Virus record (IMG/VR): IMGVR_UViG_3300047172_000027
Coordinates: 1-59,237 of that record
Origin: a virus
DNA: 59,237 nucleotides
Strand: one strand, 5' to 3'
In this document: in pieces, positions 39,848-47,368 of the stretch
Layout: every line of letters begins with the position of its first letter
How positions within the stretch are numbered: position 1 is the stretch's first letter
Program-made: the position numbers and the translations under genes
The notes under the pieces: model-generated
The model's database searches: none
What the model was told of the DNA's origin: nothing
The model's input: only the letters and a program-made list of their open reading frames with translations

Positions 39848-39850
39848 GGT
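39822..39850 (+). promoter_or_regulatory. Sigma70-like promoter
   Basis: TTGACA (39822-39827), 17-base spacer, TAAGGT (39845-39850). A perfect -35 with a fair -10, inside the last codons of the gene upstream and about 25 bases before the next ribosome binding site (CTGGAGATG). Confidence 0.6.
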
Positions 39851-39882
39851 ACGCACATCGAAAACTGACTGGAGATGAAATC

Positions 39883-40101
39883 ATGAAGTTCCACGGCGAC
39901 GTTCGTCCCTTGAGTCACGACGACCAATACATGGGCGTGGTCTTCGAGGGCGACATTGACGACGCGATACAGCAGGCGAAGCAATCGCCCAACCACGGCA
40001 CCATGCCGCTGCACGGTGAAGCTGCCAAATTTTTTTGGCTCAACCGCATGAGCCGCGACCGCATCGCGCTGCTGCAGCACCTAAACCTGATGCCGTCATG
40101 A
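39883..40101 (+). CDS. Hypothetical protein
   Basis: 72 residues. MGVVFEGDIDDAIQQAKQSP and MPLHGEAAKFFWLNRMSRDR are the main blocks. Expected to be expressed from the promoter at 39822. Not recognised. Confidence 0.55.
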   Translation: MKFHGDVRPLSHDDQYMGVVFEGDIDDAIQQAKQSPNHGTMPLHGEAAKFFWLNRMSRDRIALLQHLNLMPS

Positions 40102-40373
40102 TAAGCGACCCTGGATTCTGGGGTCTTGAGTACGCCCAACGCCGGGGCTGGGTACCGGCCAAACCAAAGGAAAATGAAGTGAAATATCAGATCAGAAAAG
40201 AAAACAACAGCGTAGACCCATCGATGGTTATGTTTAACATTTACAAACTAAGCCCGAAGCCGCTTTACCTGACCGGCTTTGGTACACTTGAAGCGGCCAT
40301 GAAAAATCTTGAAAAAATCATAAAACCCGCCAGCGAGGTAGTGTACGAGATCGAGGTGCCAGATGTTACCTAA
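40098..40373 (+). CDS. Hypothetical protein
   Basis: 91 residues, start set by the ATGA overlap. GFWGLEYAQRRGWVPAKPKE then a beta domain (VMFNIYKLSPKPLYLTGFG) and a helix. An internal GTG with AAAGGAAAATGAA upstream could give a shorter form. Unknown. Confidence 0.5.
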   Translation: MISDPGFWGLEYAQRRGWVPAKPKENEVKYQIRKENNSVDPSMVMFNIYKLSPKPLYLTGFGTLEAAMKNLEKIIKPASEVVYEIEVPDVT

Positions 40374-40608
40374 GGAGTGCGCGGGCGTTCAGCTTTCGGG
40401 AAAGCGCCGCGGGGCGCCTTGCCAGGCTCGACCGGTGTACCAGGTGAGAAACAAGCATTACTGCGTCCCTCACAGCGCCATAGCCGCCAAGGAGCCGCAC
40501 AAGTTCCGCGAGGCTATAGAGACCAGCGTCCGGCGCATCGCCCGCCAGGTAGCCTCTGAGCGCGCCATGGCACGGCAGATCGACGCGTTTGAAGAGGCGT
40601 CACCATGA
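40363..40608 (+). CDS. Hypothetical protein with Cys/His knuckle
   Basis: 81 residues. CAGVQLSGKRRGAPCQARPV and HYCVPHSAIA place three Cys and two His in a treble-clef-like order, then a long basic helix (ETSVRRIARQVASERAMARQ). Perhaps nucleic-acid binding. Confidence 0.5.
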   Translation: MLPKECAGVQLSGKRRGAPCQARPVYQVRNKHYCVPHSAIAAKEPHKFREAIETSVRRIARQVASERAMARQIDAFEEASP

Positions 40609-40949
40609 GCGCCATCATTTGGCGATATCTGCCCAGGTTTTTCGCTCGAAAGCGTAGCCTGTCGGGACCGGAGACTATTGAGGTTTGCGCGCAGGCAGAC
40701 CTAAAGCCCCACGTCGGTATGCCCGCCACGCACCACATCGGCAGCGACAGCTACGGCGGAGAAATCATCGCGGTCAGCACGACCGGGCACCGCGTGACCT
40801 GGCAACGGATCGACGCCAACGGCAACTCCAATCGCGTTTTTGTCAAGGAGTACTCACGCCGCCGCGACGGCAGTTACGTGGCTATCGGCAGTAAGTACGG
40901 CACCCTGGAACTGGGGATTGCCCGCACCGTGTTGGACGAGGGGTTTTAA
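40605..40949 (+). CDS. Hypothetical protein
   Basis: 114 residues, ATGA overlap upstream. Basic head (WRYLPRFFARKRS) and an SH3-like beta domain (GSDSYGGEIIAVSTTGHRVT, WQRIDANGNSNRVF). Last gene before the 134-base gap that holds the terminase promoter. Confidence 0.5.
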   Translation: MSAIIWRYLPRFFARKRSLSGPETIEVCAQADLKPHVGMPATHHIGSDSYGGEIIAVSTTGHRVTWQRIDANGNSNRVFVKEYSRRRDGSYVAIGSKYGTLELGIARTVLDEGF

Positions 40950-41042
40950 AATTGTGACAACTATTGTTATGAGGCGACGGCATCGCGTGGATACTACGTG
41001 TTCACGCCGCAATGAACAGCAAGATATTGAGCTGGATCAACG

Positions 41043-41051
41043 TGCTATAAT
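41043..41051 (+). promoter_or_regulatory. Extended -10 promoter upstream of the terminase genes
   Basis: TGcTATAAT: a perfect -10 with the TGn extension, 33 bases before the small terminase start in a gap (40950-41083) with no credible gene. No good -35 is present. The best-placed candidate for driving the packaging and capsid module. Confidence 0.55.
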
Positions 41052-41083
41052 GGCGCTCCCTCATCAGCATAAGGCTAGCCTTC

Positions 41084-41722
41084 ATGGCAAGCGACAACAC
41101 CCCTGGCAACGATTCAACCAGTTCAAGCGCCCCGATCAGTTACGTGGAGGAGCTGAACCAGCGGCATCAGCGGTTCATAGCTCTGGGTGGAAAGCGCGAC
41201 CTGCAGATGGACATGAAGGGCTGGACCCCGCTCAAGGATCTGGTCACGGACCTGCACCGCAAAATCGTATTCGACCTGTCAGCGTCCGGCCTCAGCAACG
41301 AGGACGTGGCCGCGGTCGTCGGGATATCGAAGGAGAGGCTTCAGGAGCTGTTCAAGGTCGAGATCGCGACAGCGTACCAGCTGTGCCACGCGAGCCTGTC
41401 ACGGAGCCTGTACTACCAGGGAATCGCCGGGGACGAGAAGGCCGCGACAAATTGGCTGAAGTATCACAACCGCTCGAAGTGGGCGGCGAAGCAGCAGGTG
41501 TCCGGCGACCCAGACGGCGCGCCAATAAAGACCGAGGACGCGTCATCCAAGACGCTGCTGAACGCGCTGCTTCAGGGTATGATGACGGACCCCGATCTTA
41601 AGGGCGCAAACAAGGAGGTAAAACGACCAGAATCTCATGAAAAAACCGCTCCTGTCAAGAGCGCGAAAAAAACTGGCAAGACCAAGATCGTGAAAAAGGT
41701 AAGGAAGGAAATTAATGAATAG
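41084..41722 (+). CDS. Terminase small subunit-like protein
   Basis: 212 residues. A central HTH (GLSNEDVAAVVGISKERLQEL) is followed by helices with YYQGIAGDEKAATNWLKYHN, as in TerS proteins, and a Lys-rich tail (KSAKKTGKTKIVKKVRK) for DNA contact. TerL lies 3.7 kb downstream, unusually far, with ten small genes between. Role inferred. Confidence 0.65.
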   Translation: MASDNTPGNDSTSSSAPISYVEELNQRHQRFIALGGKRDLQMDMKGWTPLKDLVTDLHRKIVFDLSASGLSNEDVAAVVGISKERLQELFKVEIATAYQLCHASLSRSLYYQGIAGDEKAATNWLKYHNRSKWAAKQQVSGDPDGAPIKTEDASSKTLLNALLQGMMTDPDLKGANKEVKRPESHEKTAPVKSAKKTGKTKIVKKVRKEINE

Positions 41723-41903
41723 CTTGCATCATCCGTGGCGCAAAAACTCGCCCAACTTTATTGTCCCGTCGAAGAAATCTAAGTCCGACAAAGTCGGCGT
41801 TACGATTCCGATAGAGTCAGTAACCCCTGAGGAATTTACCTGTATAATCCACGGTGTTCCCGCGCTCGCGGATCACAATTTGAGGAGAATGTCAGATGTT
41901 TAA
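41715..41903 (+). CDS. Small hypothetical protein
   Basis: 62 residues overlapping the TerS end by 8 bases. Basic middle (FIVPSKKSKSDKVGV) then acidic end. Unknown. Confidence 0.5.
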   Translation: MNSLHHPWRKNSPNFIVPSKKSKSDKVGVTIPIESVTPEEFTCIIHGVPALADHNLRRMSDV

Positions 41904-42156
41904 TTACACTCAAGATTTTAATTACACGCAAGATGACCCGCGAGACACCAACGGCGACCCAAAATTAAGCGAGAGCAAGCTCGACGTCCGCACCTCACAG
42001 CTTATCAACCAGCTGTATCACGAAATCGCGCGCCTGGAGCGTGCGGTAGACGATAGCTGTGAGCTGCTCGTGGAAGTTTTAGACGCGGAGGGTGAAGATC
42101 TCAACACGCTGCTTGGCAGAGTTCATCAGCACCTGGCTATCCATTTCCTGAAATGA
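41896..42156 (+). CDS. Hypothetical helical protein
   Basis: 86 residues; starts within the end of the gene before. A duplicated FNYTQD at the N-terminus, then coiled-coil-like helices (LINQLYHEIARLERAVDDSC). Unknown. Confidence 0.5.
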   Translation: MFNYTQDFNYTQDDPRDTNGDPKLSESKLDVRTSQLINQLYHEIARLERAVDDSCELLVEVLDAEGEDLNTLLGRVHQHLAIHFLK

Positions 42157-42521
42157 CCCAGGTAAAGTGCCATCAGAAGGAGTCCGGCCCATCCTTGCGC
42201 ATCGAGGAAAGGCCGGACGGCCCTGTCGTTGAGATCGACCAGAACGGCGGCATCACGCTGCACCGTGCCCCGCCGGATGAGGCCGGACGGTTGTTCTGGG
42301 AGGCGGTCAACTTCAACGGGATAACGTACCGGGAAATCATCGAGAAACTCAACCAAAAAATCGACACGCTGATGCTGGACCCGTTTCGGTCCATAGTTCA
42401 CGGCCCGGTTGAGAACGTCTGGCAGGCTATTCCTACGGCGGCGCGTGGCAAGATGGTGCGCGCGGACGTTCACGCGGTGCTAGATGCAATCAACCAGCTG
42501 GCAATCAAAGAGATTCAATGA
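42153..42521 (+). CDS. Hypothetical protein
   Basis: 122 residues, ATGA overlap on both sides. GPSLRIEERPDGPVVEIDQNG-like beta strands then helices (FNGITYREIIEKLNQKID). Unknown. Confidence 0.5.
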   Translation: MTQVKCHQKESGPSLRIEERPDGPVVEIDQNGGITLHRAPPDEAGRLFWEAVNFNGITYREIIEKLNQKIDTLMLDPFRSIVHGPVENVWQAIPTAARGKMVRADVHAVLDAINQLAIKEIQ

Positions 42522-43000
42522 TACTTCAGGATGTCATAGACTTCGCCGCGGGAAGCTTCGACTGCGTTATGGGTTACCCGGGCCGGTACGCCGACGGCAG
42601 CAAGGAAAAGCCGCGCACCGGCAGCCGTGAGTACGTCACCTTGCGTCACAGCGCGCCAACGTATGACGCCGCATTTGGCTGGTACCAGGGCAACAACGGC
42701 GAGCACGAGCTGAGCTGCAAAATGATCGCCACGTTAGAAATGGCACGCCGAAGCGTAGGCAAGATCTCGTACAAGCCTAAGCTGTACTGGCGCCATGTTG
42801 ACAAGGTCGAGATGTATAAGGACGCGTGGAGGGTCGCGCACATCCGCACCCGGCTGTACATCGATGGCGTACGCAGTTACGGCGTCGCGCAAATCAAGGA
42901 AGGCCCGCGCGCATACATGCAGCTGGTTGTCGACAACGCCCCTAATGTGGCACTATTGACGCTTCAGGATTATGAGCAGCACACAGGAGAGACAGCATGA
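42518..43000 (+). CDS. Hypothetical protein
   Basis: 160 residues. YDAAFGWYQGNNGEHELSC and YWRHVDKVEMYKDAWRVAHI suggest a compact alpha/beta fold; ends in an ATGA overlap with a small gene. No catalytic signature. Confidence 0.55.
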   Translation: MILQDVIDFAAGSFDCVMGYPGRYADGSKEKPRTGSREYVTLRHSAPTYDAAFGWYQGNNGEHELSCKMIATLEMARRSVGKISYKPKLYWRHVDKVEMYKDAWRVAHIRTRLYIDGVRSYGVAQIKEGPRAYMQLVVDNAPNVALLTLQDYEQHTGETA

Positions 43001-43173
43001 TTAGGATTGTGGATGAGAAGATTTTCAGCTTAACTAAAAATCAGTACCGGGATCTTAGATTCGAGTTTGATCAAGACCCAATTTACTGGTACTCGACCGA
43101 TAAAGACTTCGAGTATTGGCTGGAAACCGTGAAAAAGATCCAGCACACCACTTACCGCGAAGAGAACCCATGA
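42997..43173 (+). CDS. 58-residue hypothetical protein
   Basis: Overlaps its neighbours by ATGA on both sides. Acidic/aromatic (LRFEFDQDPIYWYSTDKDFE) and helical. The overlaps show it to be part of the operon. Unknown function. Confidence 0.65.
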   Translation: MIRIVDEKIFSLTKNQYRDLRFEFDQDPIYWYSTDKDFEYWLETVKKIQHTTYREENP

Positions 43174-43280
43174 AGTACTCCTGGTACGTGATGATGCTGA
43201 CCTGCGTTTCGTTCGCGCTGGCGGGTGCAATTATCTACTTTGGCGGGCTATTGATGCTTGCGGCGTTTGGTGAGCTATGA
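43170..43280 (+). CDS. 36-residue membrane peptide
   Basis: ATGA overlaps at both ends. MKYSWYVMMLTCVSFALAG then AIIYFGGLLMLAAFG: one or two hydrophobic segments. A possible small membrane regulator. Confidence 0.6.
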   Translation: MKYSWYVMMLTCVSFALAGAIIYFGGLLMLAAFGEL

Positions 43281-43831
43281 CAGACCGAGAGATCCTTTTG
43301 GTGGTAATGAAAAGATTGCGCAAATACGCCGAAAGCAAAACTCCTGCAAGCCCAAGATTTTTGAGCATGGAGGCCGACTGGATCGAGCGCAAGATGGGAG
43401 AGCAGGAAATCGAGCGCAATACCGTTAGCGGCTTGTGCGCGCCATTTGTTCCGGGTGATGTCCCAGGTAACGCCGTAGATTTAAAGCCCGTATACTCCGA
43501 GCCAGGAGCCATCAAGCCCGTAGACCCCAAGTTTGAATGCGATTGCGGCGCCAAGGAGTGGGGCACGGAGCATCGCTATTGGTGCCAAACCAATCCTCGT
43601 GCAAACCATATGCACGCGTGGGTGCGTTTCAATAAGTTCCCGGGGCTGATGAGGTGCATACATGGCGCGTGCCTGGCTGTGTGGGACGATGGGCAGATTT
43701 ACCCGAGCTTTGATGCATACCTCAAGTGTCAGGCTTTTCTGGAATCTTGCGAGAAAGAGTCAAAACCAGATCCCTTGCTAGAGCGTCGAGCCGCCGAAGA
43801 CAAATATCTGAACTGGGACTGGGGCTATTGA
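43277..43831 (+). CDS. Hypothetical protein with cysteine pairs
   Basis: 184 residues. A helical head, then FECDCGAKEWGTEHRYWCQ and LMRCIHGACLAVWDDG, with Cys/His spacing suited to zinc. TGATG coupling with the next gene. No known family. Confidence 0.55.
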   Translation: MTDREILLVVMKRLRKYAESKTPASPRFLSMEADWIERKMGEQEIERNTVSGLCAPFVPGDVPGNAVDLKPVYSEPGAIKPVDPKFECDCGAKEWGTEHRYWCQTNPRANHMHAWVRFNKFPGLMRCIHGACLAVWDDGQIYPSFDAYLKCQAFLESCEKESKPDPLLERRAAEDKYLNWDWGY

Positions 43832-44049
43832 TGGCGGACGAGGTATCCCCGGTAATACGCCTTAGGCAGAGGAACTGCATTGGCAGCCGCGGCGCCGAGG
43901 ATCACGGCTGGATCAAGGGCTTGGCCGACAAGACCCATCACTGCGCCTTCTGTGGCGTAAGCAAGCCCGACTGGGAGCAGATGATGAATGAGATGTGGTA
44001 CAGCCCGGGGATCAACAGCGCGCAGTCTGGGCCAACGGGATACCCATGA
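43831..44049 (+). CDS. Small zinc-finger-like protein
   Basis: 72 residues from the TGATG coupling. ADKTHHCAFCGVSKPDWEQM holds CxxC with two preceding His. Unknown role. Confidence 0.55.
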   Translation: MADEVSPVIRLRQRNCIGSRGAEDHGWIKGLADKTHHCAFCGVSKPDWEQMMNEMWYSPGINSAQSGPTGYP

Positions 44050-44180
44050 GCGAAGATTACAAAAATCTGGGAATTATATACTTAACCCCCTTGACATCCT
44101 TAAGGGAGTCATCTACACTATCAGCACTGGTTAGATTATTCTTAAGGATCAGCGCAGATGGCCGAAGTGACACAGTTTGA
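44046..44180 (+). CDS. Possible 44-residue frame overlapping a promoter
   Basis: ATG in an ATGA overlap with the gene before; SEDYKNLGIIYLTPLTSL... runs across the promoter at 44091 and into the next gene. The start coupling is good but the body may be open by chance. Confidence 0.3.
   Translation: MSEDYKNLGIIYLTPLTSLRESSTLSALVRLFLRISADGRSDTV
44091..44119 (+). promoter_or_regulatory. Sigma70 promoter
   Basis: TTGACA (44091-44096), exactly 17 bases, TACACT (44114-44119). The best consensus promoter in the window. Initiation near 44126 would give a short leader with AAGGAT before the gene at 44158. It may raise expression of the genes up to TerL. Confidence 0.7.
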
Positions 44181-44415
44181 GCAGGCAATTGACGAAGCCG
44201 GGTATGGTTTTTCCCAAAAAAATCTGACCGAAACCCACGAGACAATTGAGCATTTTGTTGCGGCGCGAGGCAGGCCACTGGTCGTAGATACCGAAAATGG
44301 TACTTTGCACATTTGGGAGAATGTGCAGCAGGCGAAGGGGCTGGTGCGCGGCAGCTTGATTGTGATGGATGCCGGAGATACCCGGTTTGCACATTTCGAT
44401 GGTGAGAAGATTTGA
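44158..44415 (+). CDS. Hypothetical protein under the 44091 promoter
   Basis: 85 residues, acidic. IEHFVAARGRPLVVDTENG and LVRGSLIVMDAGDTRFAHFD suggest a small beta-barrel. No recognised family. Confidence 0.6.
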   Translation: MAEVTQFEQAIDEAGYGFSQKNLTETHETIEHFVAARGRPLVVDTENGTLHIWENVQQAKGLVRGSLIVMDAGDTRFAHFDGEKI

Positions 44416-44448
44416 AATGAACGTCAAGCACCACAATCAGCCAGCTCA

Positions 44449-44682
44449 ATGAATATGAAGTCAGCAGCGCGGACAGTGGCGCGCCAGGAATATCCGGCCA
44501 GCCGACAGCATCCCGATTGCCACCGTATGGTGGACTGGGAAAAGCCGGTTCTACCCGTTTTGTCACCGGGGATGGCGGCGAAAAGTGGAGGCGTCGTGTC
44601 CTCCATGCTGCCCCGACATGGGAAGCCGGTGCAATTCCGGCCTGACTTCACTTCCATAAAAGAGGTGCCCCATGGTGACTGA
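44449..44682 (+). CDS. Uncertain small protein
   Basis: 77 residues from ATG; a very short frame (44417-44452) lies just before it. The sequence is basic and rich in Pro and His (VARQEYPASRQHPDCHRMVD). The last third overlaps a stretch resembling part of a structured RNA (see rejected list), so coding is not certain. Confidence 0.4.
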   Translation: MNMKSAARTVARQEYPASRQHPDCHRMVDWEKPVLPVLSPGMAAKSGGVVSSMLPRHGKPVQFRPDFTSIKEVPHGD

Positions 44683-44932
44683 CGCCGACCCGCCACCGAT
44701 GCCGACCGCCGAGGAAGCATTGCCGGTAGCAACGGCAAGCATTATGACTAAAAAGAAGTTGCAAGAAATGGGCGTCCCCCTTGAGGTCTCAGCATATATT
44801 TTGAAGCTCGAAACAGCTCTCAGGGAAGTTCTTTGGCAATGCCAGCATGGCCGCGCAGGGTCCGCTCCGAGTGACGGAATTGAGCGGCGCATTGAATCGC
44901 CAGAGTTCACAGCAACACAGGGTGACGGGTAA
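44672..44932 (+). CDS. Hypothetical protein
   Basis: 86 residues with AGAGG before the ATG. Pro/Ala-rich head, a helix (KKKLQEMGVPLEVSAYILKL), and a polar tail. Unknown. Confidence 0.5.
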   Translation: MVTDADPPPMPTAEEALPVATASIMTKKKLQEMGVPLEVSAYILKLETALREVLWQCQHGRAGSAPSDGIERRIESPEFTATQGDG

Positions 44933-44935
44933 ATC

Positions 44936-45331
44936 GTGGATAGGTTCGAAGCGTTTACGGCGTATTTGATCTCTCTTGCGAAAGAGCGCCCTTACAAAAT
45001 AGCTGGTGACGCTGCATGCGGATATTGGATGGCAATAGAATCAATGGCGCGCGCCGCTGAACTTGCAATGCATCAGCCAGCAACATCGAGTGACGGAGTA
45101 GAGCATGGGAAACCTAAAGTAAAAGCGACGTTGCAAAGTGATGGGGTGTTATACAACACTAAAACACCCTCAGCCACTCCCACGCACGCGCCCGACCCGG
45201 AGCGCATCGCCAGCCACGCCTGCGGCTACGGCTGCATCGAGCGTGGGCATCCTGAGCCTGACTGCCCCAAGCACGGCTGGGTGGTATCCGAGTGCCCTAG
45301 TAACTACCTGACGTCGCGTGATACGTGGTAG
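44936..45331 (+). CDS. Hypothetical protein with Cys-rich end
   Basis: 131 residues from a GTG. A helical head, a linker with TSSDGVEHGKPK, then HACGYGCIERGHPEPDCPKH, a Cys/His cluster. Between it and TerL a 21-codon frame (45340-45405) is possible but not called. Confidence 0.5.
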   Translation: MDRFEAFTAYLISLAKERPYKIAGDAACGYWMAIESMARAAELAMHQPATSSDGVEHGKPKVKATLQSDGVLYNTKTPSATPTHAPDPERIASHACGYGCIERGHPEPDCPKHGWVVSECPSNYLTSRDTW

Positions 45332-45388
45332 ATCAAGAAATGACCTACAACCGCCTGAGGGCCTCTGAGCGCCGCGAGACCGAAATGG

Positions 45389-46993
45389 GTGCCACAACCA
45401 TCTGACATACTGGAGATCGGCCTTCGGCAGGGCTTTACGAAAGCTCAAACTGCAGCAGCGCTTCGCTCTCTTGACGACTTCGAGGTCGAACGTCTGGCGT
45501 GGATGTGCCGCTGGGTTGACGCGCGTCACGCTTTCCAGGTTGTTCCCGACGGGCAATGGTCCAACTGGGTAATCCTGGCCGGGAGAGGCAGCGGCAAGAC
45601 CCGCGTAGGCGCCGAGTGGTCTGGCATGCGCTGCGCCATGGGCGAGAAGGGTCACCGTCACCTGGTAGTCGCGCCAACGAAAGCAGACTTGAGGGCGGTG
45701 TGCTTTGAGGGCGACTCTGGGTTGCTACGCGTGATACCGCCCAGCCTTATCAAGTACTACCACAAAACGCCCGCTCCTGAGATCGTGCTGCATAACGGCG
45801 CGCTGATTGGCGGGATCGCTGCTGAGGCGTTCGAGCGTACCCGAGGCCCGCAGTGGCATGGCGCCTGGTGTGACGAGGTAGCGGCCTGGGGTGAGGGCGG
45901 CAAGGCTGATCCCGAAGAGGTGTGGGACACGATGGTGATGTCCATCCGGTTAGGTCAAGACACCCGCATCCTGGTGACCACGACGCCCAAGAACCGGCCA
46001 CTGGTGAAGCGCCTGGTGGCGGATGAAGACAGCGTTATGACGTCCGCTAGCACGCACGTCAACACCTCGAACCTGTCCCCTGAGTTCGCGCGCCGAATCC
46101 TCAAGTACGACGGCACCAAGATCGGACGGCAGGAGGTCTACGCGGAGCTGATTGACGCCGAGGAAGGCGGCATCATCAGCCGCAGCTGGCTGCGCCATTG
46201 GCCCGCCAACAAGCCGCTGCCTGAGTTCCATTTTATCGTGATGAGCCTGGATACCGCGTTTAGCGAGTCCGACCACGACAAGAAAAAGCAGACCACCGAC
46301 CCGAGCGCGTGCAGCGTCTGGGGGTGCTTTAAGTACGAGCGTACGCTGCCCAGCGGGGAAAAGATCGAGAAGCCGGGGATTATTCTGCTGGATTGCTGGG
46401 CCGAGCACCTTGGTTTTCCGGACCTGGTGGACAAGGTCAAGAACGAGTCAGACCCGGACAAGATCCGCTACGGCAGGAACCTGAGCGCCAAGCCCGTCAT
46501 CACCCCAAGCAACGTGCCCAAGGCGTACAGGCGCATGGCACCGCCCAAGATGGGGGGGAGGGCCATTGACCTGATCGTTATCGAGGGCAAGGCCAGCGGC
46601 AAGAGCCTGCGTCAAACGCTGATGAAGGCCGAGATCAACAGCGTGGAGTTTAACCCGGGGAACGCGGACAAGCTCAGCCGGGGCCATTTCATCAGCCCAA
46701 TCATCAAAGATGGTATCCTATGGGTACCCGATTCGCCCACCCCGGACAAGAACGGCAACCCCAAGTTCAGGAGCTGGGCCGAGCCATTGGTGGAGCAGCT
46801 GTGCAGCTACAGCGGCGAAGGTTCAGTGGTTCACGACGACTTGTACGACACCGCGACGCAGGGGTTGCGCGTGATCGACTGGTACTGGCTGCACCACCTA
46901 GAGCAAAAAGCCAAGAAAGCTAAAGGCGGCACCGGCATCCACGAGGACCGGCAGCCCGACAAGCGCATCATCACCAACCCGTACGCCGAGTAA
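45389..46993 (+). CDS. terL: Terminase large subunit
   Basis: 534 residues from a GTG. Walker A LAGRGSGKTR (65-71 core), Walker B AWCDEVAAW with Asp162-Glu163, coupling motif VTTTPKNRP, and a C-terminal RNase H-like nuclease with MSLDTAF, IVIEGKASGK and VHDDLYDTATQGL. Complete ATPase and nuclease. It translocates genome DNA into the prohead through the portal encoded next. Confidence 0.95.
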   Translation: MPQPSDILEIGLRQGFTKAQTAAALRSLDDFEVERLAWMCRWVDARHAFQVVPDGQWSNWVILAGRGSGKTRVGAEWSGMRCAMGEKGHRHLVVAPTKADLRAVCFEGDSGLLRVIPPSLIKYYHKTPAPEIVLHNGALIGGIAAEAFERTRGPQWHGAWCDEVAAWGEGGKADPEEVWDTMVMSIRLGQDTRILVTTTPKNRPLVKRLVADEDSVMTSASTHVNTSNLSPEFARRILKYDGTKIGRQEVYAELIDAEEGGIISRSWLRHWPANKPLPEFHFIVMSLDTAFSESDHDKKKQTTDPSACSVWGCFKYERTLPSGEKIEKPGIILLDCWAEHLGFPDLVDKVKNESDPDKIRYGRNLSAKPVITPSNVPKAYRRMAPPKMGGRAIDLIVIEGKASGKSLRQTLMKAEINSVEFNPGNADKLSRGHFISPIIKDGILWVPDSPTPDKNGNPKFRSWAEPLVEQLCSYSGEGSVVHDDLYDTATQGLRVIDWYWLHHLEQKAKKAKGGTGIHEDRQPDKRIITNPYAE

Positions 46994-46995
46994 CT

Positions 46996-47313
46996 ATGGC
47001 AACCGAACTAAGCTTTAACGCAGTCACGACCAACGCCGACGGAAGCGCGTTGACCCTGCCGGTGACCTACACCGCCCTGATCGACACCGTCAACCCGCCC
47101 GTGAAAGCGTACCCCATCCAGGCGAACATAGCCCCGGTGGCTGGTTTGATTATCGTGACCTTTGCCGAGCTGGGCTTCGTGCCTGCCGCGAACCAGAAGT
47201 ACTTCGTTGAGGTGACCGCTACCGACAGCGCCGGAACTTCTGGACCCTCCAACGAGGCGACGTTCACCAACACGGTCGTGCCCAGCGAGCCGACTGGTTT
47301 AAAGGTTGGCTGA
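46996..47313 (+). CDS. Fibronectin III-like domain protein (zero-frame product)
   Basis: 105 residues, a single FN3/Ig-like beta sandwich (LPVTYTALIDTVNPP, KYFVEVTATDSAGTSGPSN) ending VVPSEPTGLKVG. Two bases separate it from TerL. Its end holds a slippery heptamer and stem-loop expected to send some ribosomes into the -1 frame, giving a 120-residue form (see 47298-47357). Such domains decorate phage capsids and may bind carbohydrate. Confidence 0.75.
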   Translation: MATELSFNAVTTNADGSALTLPVTYTALIDTVNPPVKAYPIQANIAPVAGLIIVTFAELGFVPAANQKYFVEVTATDSAGTSGPSNEATFTNTVVPSEPTGLKVG

Positions 47314-47357
47314 TCCGGTTATGGAACTGGATCAAGGAACTATTCAAGACCTACTGA
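47298..47357 (+). other. Programmed -1 ribosomal frameshift signal and C-terminal extension
   Basis: T TTA AAG at 47298-47304 lies in the correct phase of the FN3 frame. After 7 bases a stem-loop follows: GATCCGGTT (47312-47320), loop ATGG, AACTGGATC (47325-47333), nine pairs with one G-U. In the -1 frame translation continues as GWLIRLWNWIKELFKTY and stops at 47355-47357, 11 bases before the portal start. The extension is a Trp-rich amphipathic helix and fills the otherwise empty gap. Confidence 0.75.
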
Positions 47358-47368
47358 GCCGCTAAACT

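Noticed and set aside
40840-41601. 253-codon plus frame overlapping the terminase small subunit
   Set aside because: It overlaps two better genes out of frame, is Arg/Pro-rich as expected of a shadow, and crosses the terminase promoter.
44600-44672. GGGAAGCCGGTGCAATTCC resembling the core of a cobalamin riboswitch
   Set aside because: Only one conserved block is present. The flanking stems, the following CCCGC-ACTG segment and the B12 box are missing, and no B12-related gene follows.
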